A DNA stretch of 64,000 nt from assembly GCA_019429445.1 (NCBI GenBank), contig JAHYIW010000001.1, positions 1-64,000 on the forward strand, given 5' to 3'. How positions within the stretch are numbered: the stretch's first letter is position 1; every line of letters starts with the position of its first letter. Positions 33,708 through 44,588 of the stretch are shown here, one piece after another. The notes beneath the pieces were generated by a model. That model worked only from the letters and a program-made list of their open reading frames with translations. It was not told where the DNA came from and did not search any database. Origin of the DNA: Desulfuromonadaceae bacterium (GTDB lineage Bacteria; Desulfobacterota; Desulfuromonadia; Desulfuromonadales; JAHYIW01). Position numbers and translations under genes: made by a program.

Positions 33708-33713
33708 GGCGGA

Positions 33714-33767
33714 AAATTAGCATGCAGTAACAGCCTTGTCAACTGAACTGTTGGCTACGGTTGACAA
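33714..33767 (-). promoter_or_regulatory. BirA-type operator and promoter of bioWFHC
   Basis: A perfect inverted repeat TTGTCAAC-N16-GTTGACAA spans 33736-33767, the layout of biotin repressor (BirA) sites. The half-site nearer the gene contains the -35 TTGACA (33742-33737); TAATTT (33719-33714) follows after 17 bp. Binding of holo-BirA would block RNA polymerase, so repression by biotin is expected. Confidence 0.88.
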
Positions 33768-33825
33768 TCAAATAAAAGCCGGTTTCGCTTTTTTATAAAC
33801 CAGAATTATGTTAGAAAAGAGCCTG

Positions 33826-33930
33826 TTTTCACCACCAAGAGCACGGAGCACACGAAGCCAACAAGACACCACAGGGTTGCTTCTTCGTGACCTTCGTGCC
33901 TTCAGTGAACAACGTGAGCGGGTGGTGAAA
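33826..33930. repeat. Inverted pair of CACGGAG-type repeats
   Basis: A diverged forward half (TTTTCACCACCAAGAGCACG..) faces a reverse half (CTTCGTGACCTTCGTGCC..) that ends in GTGAGCGGGTGGTGAAA. The latter tail also occurs in the copy at 12283-12303. It fills the gap before the ccsA-like gene. Confidence 0.75.
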
Positions 33931-33970
33931 TGATTTGGCGCCTCCAACGACCACAGAAAAAGACACTGCA

Positions 33971-34765
33971 ATGATGACCAAAATCATGCTCTACTCTGCC
34001 TTCGCCGCCTATGCCGCATCCGTTCTTTGTTACCTGCTCAATGTCGGACTGAAGCGCCGGAGCCTGCAAACCGGCGCCCTGCTCCTGGTGCTGATCGGTT
34101 TTGCCATTCAGACCACCCAGCTTGGTCTGCGCTGGAATGCTGCCGGATTTCTGCCGGTGACCAATCTTTTTGCCACCCAGTTTTTCTTCAGCTGGGCGCT
34201 CGCCGCAACTTATCTCTACTTTGAACTGCGTTACCGGATTCACGCCAGTGGCCTGTTTGTGATGTTTATGAATCTGCTGCTGCTCGGTAGCGCCCTGCCT
34301 CGCGACCCGCAGTTGCCACCGCTGATTCCGAGTCTCGACACGCCACTCTTTACCCTGCATATCATCTTCTCGTTCGTCGGTTACGCCCTCTTTGCGATGG
34401 CGTTTTCTCTCGGCGTCCTCTACTTGTTTCAACGCCATATCGGCGCACACCAGTTGCCGGAATTGAGTCAGTTGCGCAAGCTGAACGAAGAGGCGATTTT
34501 TCTCGGGTTCGCCCTCTTTACCCTGTGCATGATCGCTGGCAGCCTCTGGGCGTATATCGCCTGGGGGACTTACTTTTCATGGAATATCAAGAGTGTCTGG
34601 TCAACCTTGGTGTGGATCTTCTACGCCGGGATGTGTCATGCCAAGTTTATCCGCCGCTGGCAGGGGAGCGGCTACGCCTGGCTGTCGATTGCCGGATTCG
34701 GCGTCGTCCTGTTTACCTATCTCGGCATCGGGCTGCTGCTCGAAAGCAACCATCCGCTGGAGTAA
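33971..34765 (+). CDS. CcsA/ResC-like cytochrome c assembly protein
   Basis: 264 residues with about eight transmembrane helices. The Trp-rich haem-handling region reads GSLWAYIAWGTYFSWNIKSVWSTLVW, and flanking His residues occur in TLHIIFSFVGYA and MCHAKFI. The usual CcsA wording WSWDPKE is altered (Asp to Asn, Pro to Ile, Glu to Ser), so it is a divergent member. It is paired with ResB 6 bp downstream, the System II cytochrome c synthase partner. The ATG at 33971 starts just before the first helix. Confidence 0.87.
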   Translation: MMTKIMLYSAFAAYAASVLCYLLNVGLKRRSLQTGALLLVLIGFAIQTTQLGLRWNAAGFLPVTNLFATQFFFSWALAATYLYFELRYRIHASGLFVMFMNLLLLGSALPRDPQLPPLIPSLDTPLFTLHIIFSFVGYALFAMAFSLGVLYLFQRHIGAHQLPELSQLRKLNEEAIFLGFALFTLCMIAGSLWAYIAWGTYFSWNIKSVWSTLVWIFYAGMCHAKFIRRWQGSGYAWLSIAGFGVVLFTYLGIGLLLESNHPLE

Positions 34766-34771
34766 GACGCC

Positions 34772-35839
34772 ATGGCCACGGACAAGACATTTGCGCAATC
34801 GCTCTGGAGCTGGTGCTGCTCACTCAAGCTGACCATCGTCCTCGCCTCCCTCGCCACCCTGCTGACCATGGGCGGCTCACTGGTGATGCACTTCAACCCG
34901 CGGGTGTTCAGCGGCATGGACATGCAGGTCCTCAACGACTGGTGGCAGCTGCGCGGGGCCGACAATCTGCGCTTGAGCTGGTGGCTGCCGGCGGCCGGCA
35001 TCAGCTCGGTTCTACTCGCGCTCAATACCCTGTGTTGCCTGATCGATTGGCTGGGAAAGGTTAAAACCCGCTGGCGAAAAAGCGGCGAATACTGCATCCA
35101 CTGCGGTTTCATCCTGATCGTCGCCGCTTTCTGCTGGGGTGGCTTCGGCGGTTGGCGTCTGCCGGAACAGATCCTTCAGGTCGGCCAGACCTTGCCCCTG
35201 CCGGACTTGCCCGGTCACTATCTGCGCCTGGATCATTTCCAACCGGTCATCGGCGACAGCGGTCGCCCCCTCGACATGCTCAGTGACCTTTCATTGTTGC
35301 GCGGTGACCGGGTGCTCAAACAGGAGCAGGTGAAGACCAATACTCCGCTGATTTACGGTGGGCTGGTGGTCGTGCCGGTCTCATTTGGCCAGCGTGCCGA
35401 CGGCTTTCGCTTCGCCACGGCCAACGGGATAATCGAACTGCGCCAGGGAGCGCAGCTGGCGCTGGCGGATAACGGTTTAGACCTTCAGGTCCTGAACTTC
35501 TGGCCCGATGCCATCCGCTCCGGCGCTGGTCAGGTGGTGTACCGGGGAGACCAGCTGAACAATCCGGCCTTTGACTTCGTCCTGAGTCGCGCCGGTCAGC
35601 CGCTCTGGCGCGGCTGGTATCTGTTGCGCGAGGGCTTGCCGCAGGAACTGCGTCGCTACGGGGTGATCCTCCGCCCCACCGAACCGCTCGGTCGTTACTA
35701 CAGCGTCCTCACCGCCAATTATGATCCGGGGGCGTATCTGGCGCTGGTCGGTTCGGTCTTGATCGGGATAGGTGTATGGCTGGCGCTCTTTTCGTTCTAC
35801 TACAAACGCGCGCGCGGCGATCGGCCGGATGTGGTGTGA
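34772..35839 (+). CDS. ResB-like cytochrome c biogenesis protein
   Basis: 355 residues. The first helix SLKLTIVLASLATLLTMGGS carries the ResB start pattern. Two more helices follow near residues 75 and 115, then a periplasmic beta-rich domain and a last helix (LALVGSVLIGIGVWLALF). With the CcsA-like protein it would deliver and attach haem to apocytochromes in the periplasm. Its length is shorter than many ResB proteins (~450) but has both membrane ends. Confidence 0.87.
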   Translation: MATDKTFAQSLWSWCCSLKLTIVLASLATLLTMGGSLVMHFNPRVFSGMDMQVLNDWWQLRGADNLRLSWWLPAAGISSVLLALNTLCCLIDWLGKVKTRWRKSGEYCIHCGFILIVAAFCWGGFGGWRLPEQILQVGQTLPLPDLPGHYLRLDHFQPVIGDSGRPLDMLSDLSLLRGDRVLKQEQVKTNTPLIYGGLVVVPVSFGQRADGFRFATANGIIELRQGAQLALADNGLDLQVLNFWPDAIRSGAGQVVYRGDQLNNPAFDFVLSRAGQPLWRGWYLLREGLPQELRRYGVILRPTEPLGRYYSVLTANYDPGAYLALVGSVLIGIGVWLALFSFYYKRARGDRPDVV

Positions 35840-35883
35840 GTGCGCGCTAAATTTGCCCGCAATGATGAGGAGCTGCTTTGGCC

Positions 35884-36093
35884 ATGATCACCTTTGAACT
35901 CGAAGACAGTGCCTACATTGAACTCAATAATCTGCTCAAAATCACCGGGCTGGTGTCCAGCGGCGGACTGGCGAAAGCGTTGATCGCGGACGGACTGGTC
36001 ACCGTCGATGGTCAGGTGGAGTTGCGTAAACGCTGCAAAATCAGATCCGGGCAGCGGGTGGTGTTTAATGACCAGCAGGTCACTGTTGTGTAA
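35884..36093 (+). CDS. Small S4-domain RNA-binding protein (YbcJ-like)
   Basis: A 69-residue protein made of a single S4 domain: FIELNNLLK-like ..LNNLLKITGLVSSGGLAKALI, GLVTVDGQVELRKRCKI and GQRVVFNDQQVTV. Such proteins bind structured RNA. AGGAG lies 11 bp before the ATG; a TTG two codons earlier is an alternative start. It converges on rodA with only 9 bp between the stops, and no terminator is seen there. Confidence 0.85.
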   Translation: MITFELEDSAYIELNNLLKITGLVSSGGLAKALIADGLVTVDGQVELRKRCKIRSGQRVVFNDQQVTVV

Positions 36094-36102
36094 TCGTTCC
36101 GG

Positions 36103-37197
36103 CTAAAAAACAAACCGGCGTATACTGACATTGAGTAGCACCCCGACCCCCAACATCGTGGTCAGCATACTGGTCCCGCCGTAGGAAAAGAGCGGCAGAG
36201 GGACTCCGACGACCGGTAATAAGCCGATGACCATGGCGAGGTTGACGACAATGTGCCAGAAAAGCATGGCGGTTACGCCAACGGCGAGGAACATGCCGAA
36301 CGGATCGGCGGCGACGCGCGCGATATAGATGCCCCATAAAATCAACAGCAGGTAGAGTACAAGGAGGAGGAATGAGCCGGAAAACCCCCACTCCTCGGCA
36401 AAGACGGAAAAAGCAAAGTCGGTGTGACGTTCGGGGAGAAAGGACAGTTGTGACTGGGTGCCATGCATATACCCGCGCCCCCACAAACTGCCGCTGCCGA
36501 CCGCAATTTTTGACTGAATGATGTGGTAACCGGCACCAAGCGGATCAAGCTCGGGGTTGAGAAAAGTCATGATCCGGCGCTTTTGATAAGCGTGCAGTAA
36601 AAACCACCCCCCCACCGCCAGCAGCCCCCCCGAACCACCAAGAAAGATCAGTGCGGGTTTCTTTATTCCGGCGAACATCCCCATCGTTCCGCCAATGAAG
36701 ACCACCATCAGTGCCGTTCCGAGGTCGGGTTGTTTCATGATCATCACCACCGGAACCCCGATCAACGCCAGCGGTATCGTCAGTTCAAGAAGACTGAAAC
36801 CGAACAACGAACTGCGTTCACTCAGGTAGTAAGCCAGCGCGATGATGATCACAATCTTCATCAATTCACTCGGTTGCAGATTCATAAAGCCGAGACGAAT
36901 CCAGCGGGTTGCCCCCATTCTGGCTTCCCCCGCAACAAGCACAAAGAGCAGCAGCAGCAGATTCACGCCATAAAGGTAAAAACCGGCATATTGCAGGTGA
37001 CGATAATCGAACAGACTGACGCCCAGGGCAACCACCAGCCCACCCCCGATCCAGGTCAGCTGTTTCAGGTAAAACGCCGAATGGACAGCTCCGTTGGAGG
37101 TCGCACTGTAAAGGTTGACCACCCCGGCGGTTGCCAGCAACAGCACGATCAAAATCAGAACCCAGTCAAAGTTGGTCAGTAACCGTCGATCAAACAT
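36103..37197 (-). CDS. rodA: Rod-shape peptidoglycan glycosyltransferase RodA
   Basis: A 364-residue SEDS-family membrane protein with ~10 helices. Conserved segments include FDYRHLQYAGFYLYGVNLLLL, GATRWIRLGFMNLQPSELMK, KQPDLGTALMV and GLLPVVGVPLPLFSYGGTSML. It polymerises lipid II glycan chains in the elongation complex with PBP2, whose gene lies 9 bp upstream. It is the last gene of the mreBCD-mrdA-rodA operon. Confidence 0.96.
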   Translation of the reverse strand: MFDRRLLTNFDWVLILIVLLLATAGVVNLYSATSNGAVHSAFYLKQLTWIGGGLVVALGVSLFDYRHLQYAGFYLYGVNLLLLLFVLVAGEARMGATRWIRLGFMNLQPSELMKIVIIIALAYYLSERSSLFGFSLLELTIPLALIGVPVVMIMKQPDLGTALMVVFIGGTMGMFAGIKKPALIFLGGSGGLLAVGGWFLLHAYQKRRIMTFLNPELDPLGAGYHIIQSKIAVGSGSLWGRGYMHGTQSQLSFLPERHTDFAFSVFAEEWGFSGSFLLLVLYLLLILWGIYIARVAADPFGMFLAVGVTAMLFWHIVVNLAMVIGLLPVVGVPLPLFSYGGTSMLTTMLGVGVLLNVSIRRFVF

Positions 37198-37206
37198 GGC
37201 TTGTTT

Positions 37207-39060
37207 TCATCTTTGTCTTTCCGGTTTGGTGCCTGCGCTGCTGAAATAGCTGGCGAGGACCGCTCTGACAATAGGCGCGGCTGCGCTGCCGCCGTGTTCG
37301 CCGTGTTCTACCACCACCGCAACCGCAATTTCCGGATTTTGTGCCGGGGCATAGGCAATGAAGAGCGCGTGATCACGGAACTGGTAGGGAATTTCCTCTC
37401 CCTGGGACCGTTCTTCTTCTTCATCGCTTTTACGCCGCACCACTTGTGCCGTCCCGGTCTTTCCGGCAACCCTGATCCCCGCCAGGCGAGCGGCCCACCC
37501 GGTTCCGCCGCTCTCGTTGACAACCGCCTCCATCCCCTGCTGTACTGCTTTCAAGGCCCGTGGGTCGAGAGCCGTGTCGATGAGCATTTCCGGTTCGGTC
37601 GCAAACAGAGTCTCTCCGTCCAGCGATTCGACCCGGTTAACCGCGCGGGGTCGCCAAACCTTCCCCCCGTTGGCAATCGTGGCGGTCATCACCGCCAACT
37701 GGAGCGGCGTGGTGAGCACGTACCCCTGACCGATCGCGGCGATAACCGTCTCGCCATCGTACCAGCGATCATTAAAACGCCGCTTTTTCCACTGCTGAGT
37801 GGGAATCAATCCTGACCGTTCGGTGTCCAGGGCAAAGCCAAGTTCTTTGCCCAGACCGAGGGCGAACGCCATCTTTGAAAGCTGGTCGATCCCGGTGGCA
37901 ACGCCAGCTTGATAAAACCAGACATCGCAACTCTCGCGCATTGCTTTTTTCAGATCGGTCGGGCCATGTCCCCCCTTCTTCCAGCAGCGATAGGTCGCTG
38001 GTCCAAGTTCAAAGCTGCCCTTGCAGTTAACGCTAAAATCTGCATTGACACTCGCTGACTGCAACGCGGCCAGTGCAGTAACCGGTTTGAAGGTCGATCC
38101 CGGCGGGTACTGGCCGCGTAAAGCCTTGTCCTGCATCGGGTGACGGGGGTTGTTGAGCAACGTCTGCCACTCTTCAGCATTGATCCCCCGCGCAAAGGAG
38201 GCGGGGCCGTAGGGTGGACGACTGGCCAGCGCCAGAATTTCACCATTACGCACATCAAGCGCGACAATCGCCCCTGACTGATCGCCAAAAGCGTCTTCCG
38301 CCACCTGCTGGATATCGCGGCGAATGGTCATAAAGACCTTGTTCCCCGGTATCGGTGCAACCAGATTGAGAATCCGCAGCTCACGGCCACGGACATCCAC
38401 CTCGACCCGCCGTTCGCCATCGATCCCGCGCAGATATGATTCAAACTCACGTTCCAGACCGGCCCGCCCGACCAATGCATCGGGACGATAGCCGCCAAAA
38501 GCCGCCGAACGCTGTTCCTGCTCGGAAATCATTCCCAGGTAGCCAAACAGGTGAGACGCCAGTTCCGCGTAAGGGTAGGCGCGCAATGGCTTGACTTCGA
38601 CCAGTACGCCCGGCAAATGCACAGAATTTTCCTGAACCCGATCGACGCAGTCGCGATTCACATCCCCGGCCAGCATTATCGGCTGATAACGCGGCTGTTT
38701 TTTCCCTCTCACCCACCGTTCACGCAATAACGGGACCGGCACATCGAGCAGGGGCGCTAATTGCCCAAACAGGTGCTCGGGATCCTCGACTTCCTGACGC
38801 AAGGCAACAATGTCGAAAGCTGGGCGGTTGTCGAGCAACAGATTGCCGTTGCGATCATAGACATATCCGCGCGGCGCTTCAACCGGCAGAAAACGGCTGC
38901 GGTTTTTTTCAGCCAGTCGCTGATAATATTCACTGCGCACCCCCTGGAGATACCAGAGACGCAGGATCAAGAGGAGGAAAACAACTGCGGCGCAAATCGA
39001 CAGATAAATGAAACGTCGCCTGAAAACTGGTAGTTCGGCCCACCCCGGCTTCAGTTTCAT
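37207..39060 (-). CDS. mrdA: Penicillin-binding protein 2 (elongation transpeptidase)
   Basis: 617 residues. An N-terminal signal anchor (FIYLSICAAVVFLLLILRLWYLQG) precedes the dimerisation domain (RGYVYDRNGNLLLDNRP). The transpeptidase has the active Ser in PPGSTFKPVTA, SCD in RESCDVWFYQ and KTGTAQV. It crosslinks peptidoglycan with RodA and is the target of mecillinam-like beta-lactams in relatives. Its ATG overlaps the mreD stop. Confidence 0.96.
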   Translation of the reverse strand: MKLKPGWAELPVFRRRFIYLSICAAVVFLLLILRLWYLQGVRSEYYQRLAEKNRSRFLPVEAPRGYVYDRNGNLLLDNRPAFDIVALRQEVEDPEHLFGQLAPLLDVPVPLLRERWVRGKKQPRYQPIMLAGDVNRDCVDRVQENSVHLPGVLVEVKPLRAYPYAELASHLFGYLGMISEQEQRSAAFGGYRPDALVGRAGLEREFESYLRGIDGERRVEVDVRGRELRILNLVAPIPGNKVFMTIRRDIQQVAEDAFGDQSGAIVALDVRNGEILALASRPPYGPASFARGINAEEWQTLLNNPRHPMQDKALRGQYPPGSTFKPVTALAALQSASVNADFSVNCKGSFELGPATYRCWKKGGHGPTDLKKAMRESCDVWFYQAGVATGIDQLSKMAFALGLGKELGFALDTERSGLIPTQQWKKRRFNDRWYDGETVIAAIGQGYVLTTPLQLAVMTATIANGGKVWRPRAVNRVESLDGETLFATEPEMLIDTALDPRALKAVQQGMEAVVNESGGTGWAARLAGIRVAGKTGTAQVVRRKSDEEEERSQGEEIPYQFRDHALFIAYAPAQNPEIAVAVVVEHGEHGGSAAAPIVRAVLASYFSSAGTKPERQR

Positions 39061-39584
39061 CAGACATCATCCAGGCGCTGGACACCAGGAATATCCAGGC
39101 GGGGGAAACGGCGTTGAAGGGTACTGAGAAACATGATCAACAGCCCGGTCGCGAGTAAATTAAGGAGCGTCTGCGGAAAGAGTTGCCAGAAAATCAGCCA
39201 GACACCACCAGAAATGTCCGCAAAATAGGCCAGCGAAAAGAATAGCGCGGCGACATGCAAAATCGTTCCACTCCCCACCAGCACGATCAGCGAAGCGGAA
39301 CTTTCAGTGTTCATGCGGCTGGCAATCCCCCGCGTAAAATAATAAACGAGCAAAAAAGTAAACCCGTGCAATCCCCAAAAGGGGCCGGCAAAGACATCGT
39401 AAAGGGAACCGAACAGATAGACCAGCAGACCGCCTTTGATGAGTGATTCGTGCAGCGCGAGATAAACCGTCAGAATTAACAAAAATTCCGGTTTGAGTGG
39501 GCGGAGCGGGAAGAACGCGAGGAACGCTGTTTGCACCAGGACAACGAGTAATCCTGTCAACAGATAAACAATCAGCCGACTCAT
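39060..39584 (-). CDS. mreD: Rod-shape determining protein MreD
   Basis: A 174-residue integral membrane protein with five or six helices (VYLLTGLLVVLVQTAFLAFF; PEFLLILTVYLALHE). GSLYDVFAGPFWGLHGFTFLLVYY is the typical MreD segment. It links MreC with the RodA/PBP2 synthase in the elongasome. Both ends overlap the neighbours, mreC and mrdA. Confidence 0.93.
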   Translation of the reverse strand: MSRLIVYLLTGLLVVLVQTAFLAFFPLRPLKPEFLLILTVYLALHESLIKGGLLVYLFGSLYDVFAGPFWGLHGFTFLLVYYFTRGIASRMNTESSASLIVLVGSGTILHVAALFFSLAYFADISGGVWLIFWQLFPQTLLNLLATGLLIMFLSTLQRRFPRLDIPGVQRLDDV

Positions 39585-40396
39585 GATTCCTCCGGCAGCA
39601 AGACCAGCACATCCTCAAGGCGAGCAAAATCGGCCAGCGGCACCATTTCAACCTGTTGAAAAAGTCCATACTCGTCAACGTCAACCTTGCTGGCAATCCC
39701 GAGCGGCAGACCTTTGGGGAAGACCCCGCCGGTCCCGGCAGTAACAATCCGGTCACCAACTGCAATCGGCTGCTGACGTAAAACAAATTCAAAAGAGAGG
39801 GTTGTGCCCCGACCGCGGCAAATGCCGCGGGTCCGGTTCTGCTGAATAATCGCCGCAACCGCTGAGGACGCATCGGTAATCAACAGCACCCGCGACTCGC
39901 GCACGGAAACACGAATGATCCGGCCCACCACCCCCTCCGCGACAACCACCGGCAGCCCTTCACGCAGCCCGTGTTTCGCACCTTTGTCGATAACGACCGT
40001 CTGAAACCAGTTGGTCGCGTCCTCGGCGATCACGCGGGCCGGCAAGGTGCGTAACTTGATTTCCTGCTTGAAGTTGAGCAGTTTGCGCAAACGATCGTTC
40101 TCAAGGCTGACTTCTGTAACCGCCGCCAACTGACCACGCAAGCGGCGATTTTCGTCCTGCAGTTGTTCGTTGCGGGAAGCGGTTTCAACCAACCACAGGT
40201 AATGGGTCCAGAGTTCAGCAGTACGCTGACACGCGGAGGTGATGAGATGCTGGAGCGGAGCAGTGAGGGAGATCACCGCGCGTTCAAAAAGACTGCTCGA
40301 AGCAGTCGCGCGCAAACCGACCGTATAGAAAAGCAGTGCCGCCAGAAGCAGCAGCAGGGCAAGAATTTTCGGACGATACCGGGAGAAAAAATTCAT
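39581..40396 (-). CDS. mreC: Rod-shape determining protein MreC
   Basis: 271 residues. A membrane anchor (ILALLLLLAALLFYTVGL) and coiled coil (ASRNEQLQDENRRLRGQLAAV) precede the paired beta-barrel periplasmic domain (ARVIAEDATNWFQTVVIDKGAKHGLREGLPVV). It scaffolds PBP2 in the periplasm. It lies downstream of mreB, separated by a 96-bp gap that contains a hairpin. Confidence 0.95.
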   Translation of the reverse strand: MNFFSRYRPKILALLLLLAALLFYTVGLRATASSSLFERAVISLTAPLQHLITSACQRTAELWTHYLWLVETASRNEQLQDENRRLRGQLAAVTEVSLENDRLRKLLNFKQEIKLRTLPARVIAEDATNWFQTVVIDKGAKHGLREGLPVVVAEGVVGRIIRVSVRESRVLLITDASSAVAAIIQQNRTRGICRGRGTTLSFEFVLRQQPIAVGDRIVTAGTGGVFPKGLPLGIASKVDVDEYGLFQQVEMVPLADFARLEDVLVLLPEES

Positions 40397-40420
40397 CAGT
40401 TCCGCGTTTCAAAATAGGCA

Positions 40421-40440
40421 AAGAGGGCCGCGGCCCTCTT
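40421..40440 (-). terminator. GC-rich hairpin between mreB and mreC
   Basis: AAGAGGGCCG/CGGCCCTCTT is a perfect 20-bp palindrome. Only a weak U-tract follows on the minus strand, so it is more likely a partial terminator or RNA-stability element that lowers mreCD expression relative to mreB. Confidence 0.6.
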
Positions 40441-40492
40441 CAATCAATACGGAACGACATCCGCCGACGGCTGGCAGTCTGATGTGCCGTCA

Positions 40493-41590
<1,098 letters not shown>

Positions 41591-41734
41591 TTAAATCCGC
41601 ACCAAACTAGCAAATAAACAGCGGATTTTCAAGAACTAAAAGGAACTTTGCTATTGCAAAACACCCCTTGATTGGCTAACATGCGGCGCTGTTTATATGG
41701 TGCCACAAATTACTCACAAGGAGTTATACCGCCC

Positions 41735-43672
41735 ATGCTCGGTCATATGCGTTCACAACAAAAATCGGTCTTGATCAAGGTGGCCTTTGCCGTAATCATT
41801 CTCAGCTTCGTTATCGGTTATGCGATGATGACAGCCCCCGGCGGCAACGGCACCAACGACACAACTCTTGCCGCCACCGTCAACGGCGAGCCGATCAGCT
41901 ACCAGTCCTACCAGACGACTTACGGCAATCTCTATCGTTTTTACCAGAATGTCTACCGGGAACAGTTTTCCCCGGCACTGGAGAAACAGCTTGGGCTGCG
42001 CCAGCAGGCCCTGGAGATGATCGTGGAGGAAACCCTGTTGCTGCAGGAAGCGAAAAAACTCGGTTTATCGGTCAGCAAAGCAGAGCTGGTTGCACGCATA
42101 GCGCAGATCCCGGCATTTCAGGACAACGGCGTGTTCAGCAAGGAACGCTATCTGCAAAGTCTGGCTTATCAGCGCATGACAAGTGACGAATTTGAAGCGC
42201 TGCAAACCAATGAACTGCTGGCAGAAAAGGTGCGTAATCAGCTCAAAGCGGGGATTACTGTCAGCGACGCGGAGATTGAAACAGAATTCAAGACGCGTAA
42301 CGAAAAGGTCACGTTGGCCTTTATCCGCATGGTTCCGGCGCTCTTTGAAAACAAGGTCAAAGTAACGGAGCGTGCCCTGGAAGATTTTTTCGCTGACAAA
42401 CGCGAGGAATTCCGCCTTCCGGAGCGGCTTTCGTTGCGTTACTTGCAGTTTGAACCGGCGCGTTACGCCGATGAGATTACCTTCAGCGATGAGGAAATCA
42501 GCCGTTATTATCGTCGTCATCTGGTCGAATATGACGTCCCCGAACAGGCCGAAGCCTCACATATTCTGATCAAAATCGCCGAAAATGCCGATGAGGACAC
42601 CCGTCAGGCGAAGCGCAAACTGGCCGAAAAAATTCTTGCTGAAGTTCGCGACGATGGTGACTTTGCCGCGCTGGCGAAAAAATATTCTGATGATCAGGGT
42701 ACCGCCAAGCAGGGAGGTTCCCTTGGTTATTTCGGTCGTGGCGCAATGGTTGCCTCCTTTGAAAAGGCTGCTTTCGCTCTGCAACCGGGCGCGGTCAGCG
42801 ACATTGTCGAAACACCGTTCGGCCTGCACATCATCAAGACAACCGGCTACATTGCCGCCGGAGTCAAACCGCTTGCCGAGGTCAGCGACCTCCTCAAAAG
42901 TGCTTTACGCACGCAAAAGGCCCGTGAGTTAGCGATGGAAAAAGCCATGGATGCCTTTAATATCAATCGCAAAACGGGGAACCTCGACGACGCCGCCACA
43001 GACAATAATCTTGGCATCAAGGAAACCGGTTTTTTTGCGCGTGATGAAGCGATCGACGGCATCGGGGTCTCCGCTGAAATCAGCAGCGCTGCGTTCAGCC
43101 TCGAAGACGGCAAGCTGGCACGACCAGTCGCCATCGACGGACAGGGAATCTTTCTGTTGACCATCAAGGAACGACAGCCCAGTCGGCTCCCGGAATTGAG
43201 CGAAGTCCGCGCCAAGGTAGAAAAAGCCTTGCGTTCCGCAGCGAGCGTAACATTGGCGAAAAATACTGCGGAACAAGCACTGAAATCAGCACAGGATGGC
43301 GCACGGCTGGGGGAACTGGCCAAAAAATTCAACGTTGAGCTGGAGGAAACCGAGCCATTCAGCCGCTCGTACGGTGATTTTGTTCCTCGGTTGGGCAATG
43401 CCGCAGCACTGGTTGATGCCGCATTCGCACTGCCGGTGGATCAGTCGATTCTTCCCGAAGTCTACACCGTTGACGGTAATTATGTGCTTGCCAAACGCAC
43501 CGAACAGCTTGCGGCAGACATGAGTCAACTCGACGGCGAGCGTGCCGAGGTTGAAAAGGCATTGCTGGCCCGCAAGGAAGATGAGGCCGTTAATACGCGT
43601 ATCAAAGCGCTGAAAGACGCCGCAACCATCGTCTATACTCCGATTCTGCGCAACTTTTTGGGGGAGAAATAA
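41735..43672 (+). CDS. PpiD/SurA-like periplasmic peptidyl-prolyl isomerase
   Basis: 645 residues. One N-terminal membrane helix ([21 protein letters not shown]) precedes a SurA_N-like chaperone region (residues ~45-240), then a parvulin domain from about 285 ([36 protein letters not shown]) and a second, degenerate parvulin-like C-terminal region. This is the PpiD layout: an inner-membrane anchored foldase for exported proteins. AAGGAG at 41718 sets the ATG at 41735. purC follows after 1 bp, so the two are co-transcribed. Confidence 0.9.
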   Translation: MLGHMRSQQKSVLIKVAFAVIILSFVIGYAMMTAPGGNGTNDTTLAATVNGEPISYQSYQTTYGNLYRFYQNVYREQFSPALEKQLGLRQQALEMIVEETLLLQEAKKLGLSVSKAELVARIAQIPAFQDNGVFSKERYLQSLAYQRMTSDEFEALQTNELLAEKVRNQLKAGITVSDAEIETEFKTRNEKVTLAFIRMVPALFENKVKVTERALEDFFADKREEFRLPERLSLRYLQFEPARYADEITFSDEEISRYYRRHLVEYDVPEQAEASHILIKIAENADEDTRQAKRKLAEKILAEVRDDGDFAALAKKYSDDQGTAKQGGSLGYFGRGAMVASFEKAAFALQPGAVSDIVETPFGLHIIKTTGYIAAGVKPLAEVSDLLKSALRTQKARELAMEKAMDAFNINRKTGNLDDAATDNNLGIKETGFFARDEAIDGIGVSAEISSAAFSLEDGKLARPVAIDGQGIFLLTIKERQPSRLPELSEVRAKVEKALRSAASVTLAKNTAEQALKSAQDGARLGELAKKFNVELEETEPFSRSYGDFVPRLGNAAALVDAAFALPVDQSILPEVYTVDGNYVLAKRTEQLAADMSQLDGERAEVEKALLARKEDEAVNTRIKALKDAATIVYTPILRNFLGEK

Positions 43673-43673
43673 C

Positions 43674-44564
43674 ATGACACCATTAGTGATGAACACGGAC
43701 TTTCCTGGTCTCAAGCTGGTTAATCGTGGCAAGGTCCGCGACATCTACGATCTTGGCGAGCATCTGCTGATTGTCACCAGTGACCGGATTTCCGCTTTTG
43801 ATGTGATCATGGATCAAGGGATACCGCAAAAGGGTATCGTTCTGACCCAAATCTCCAAATTCTGGTTCGAGCAGATGGGCGACCTTATTCCGCACCATAT
43901 CATCGCCACCGACGTCGATGCTTTCCCCGCCATTACCCACCCCTACCGCAAACAGCTGGAAGGGCGCTCGATGCTGGTGGTCAAGGCCGATCCGCTCCCC
44001 ATCGAGTGTATCGTGCGCGGCTATGTCTCCGGTTCGGGCTGGAAAGAGTATCGTGACAAGGGGAGCATTTGCTCCATTGCACTGCCGCCAGGTTTGGTGG
44101 AAAGCGACAAACTTCCTGAAGACCTCTTCACGCCTTCGACCAAGGCCGAGCTGGGCGACCATGACGAAAACATTTCACTGGCGCGTACCATTGAATTGTG
44201 TGGCAAAGATGTCGCCGAGCAAATCAGTGAAATCTCCCTGAAGATTTACCAGCGGGCACGTTCAATCGCCGCCGAAAAGGGCATTATCATTGCCGACACC
44301 AAATTTGAATTCGGCTTGCGCGACGGCCAGCTGATCTGGATTGATGAAGCACTAACCCCCGATTCATCGCGTTTCTGGCCGCAAGAAAGCTACCGCCCCG
44401 GCGGTCCGCAACCGAGCTTTGACAAGCAGTTTCTACGCGACTACCTTGAAACCCTTGACTGGGGGAAAACCGCTCCGCCCCCTCCACTGCCGGAAGAAAT
44501 CGTCACCAAAACCGCTGAAAAGTATTGTGAAGCACTCAAACTGCTTACCGGTATCACCTTGTGA
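43674..44564 (+). CDS. purC: SAICAR synthase PurC
   Basis: 296 residues, the long PurC form. [29 protein letters not shown] is the ATP-binding start; [25 protein letters not shown] and the substrate loop [12 protein letters not shown] follow. It joins aspartate to CAIR in purine synthesis. No PurR or riboswitch signal is visible; it lies one base behind the foldase gene. Confidence 0.97.
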   Translation: MTPLVMNTDFPGLKLVNRGKVRDIYDLGEHLLIVTSDRISAFDVIMDQGIPQKGIVLTQISKFWFEQMGDLIPHHIIATDVDAFPAITHPYRKQLEGRSMLVVKADPLPIECIVRGYVSGSGWKEYRDKGSICSIALPPGLVESDKLPEDLFTPSTKAELGDHDENISLARTIELCGKDVAEQISEISLKIYQRARSIAAEKGIIIADTKFEFGLRDGQLIWIDEALTPDSSRFWPQESYRPGGPQPSFDKQFLRDYLETLDWGKTAPPPPLPEEIVTKTAEKYCEALKLLTGITL

Positions 44565-44588
44565 TGTAATCTTGTTGAAACAAAGATC

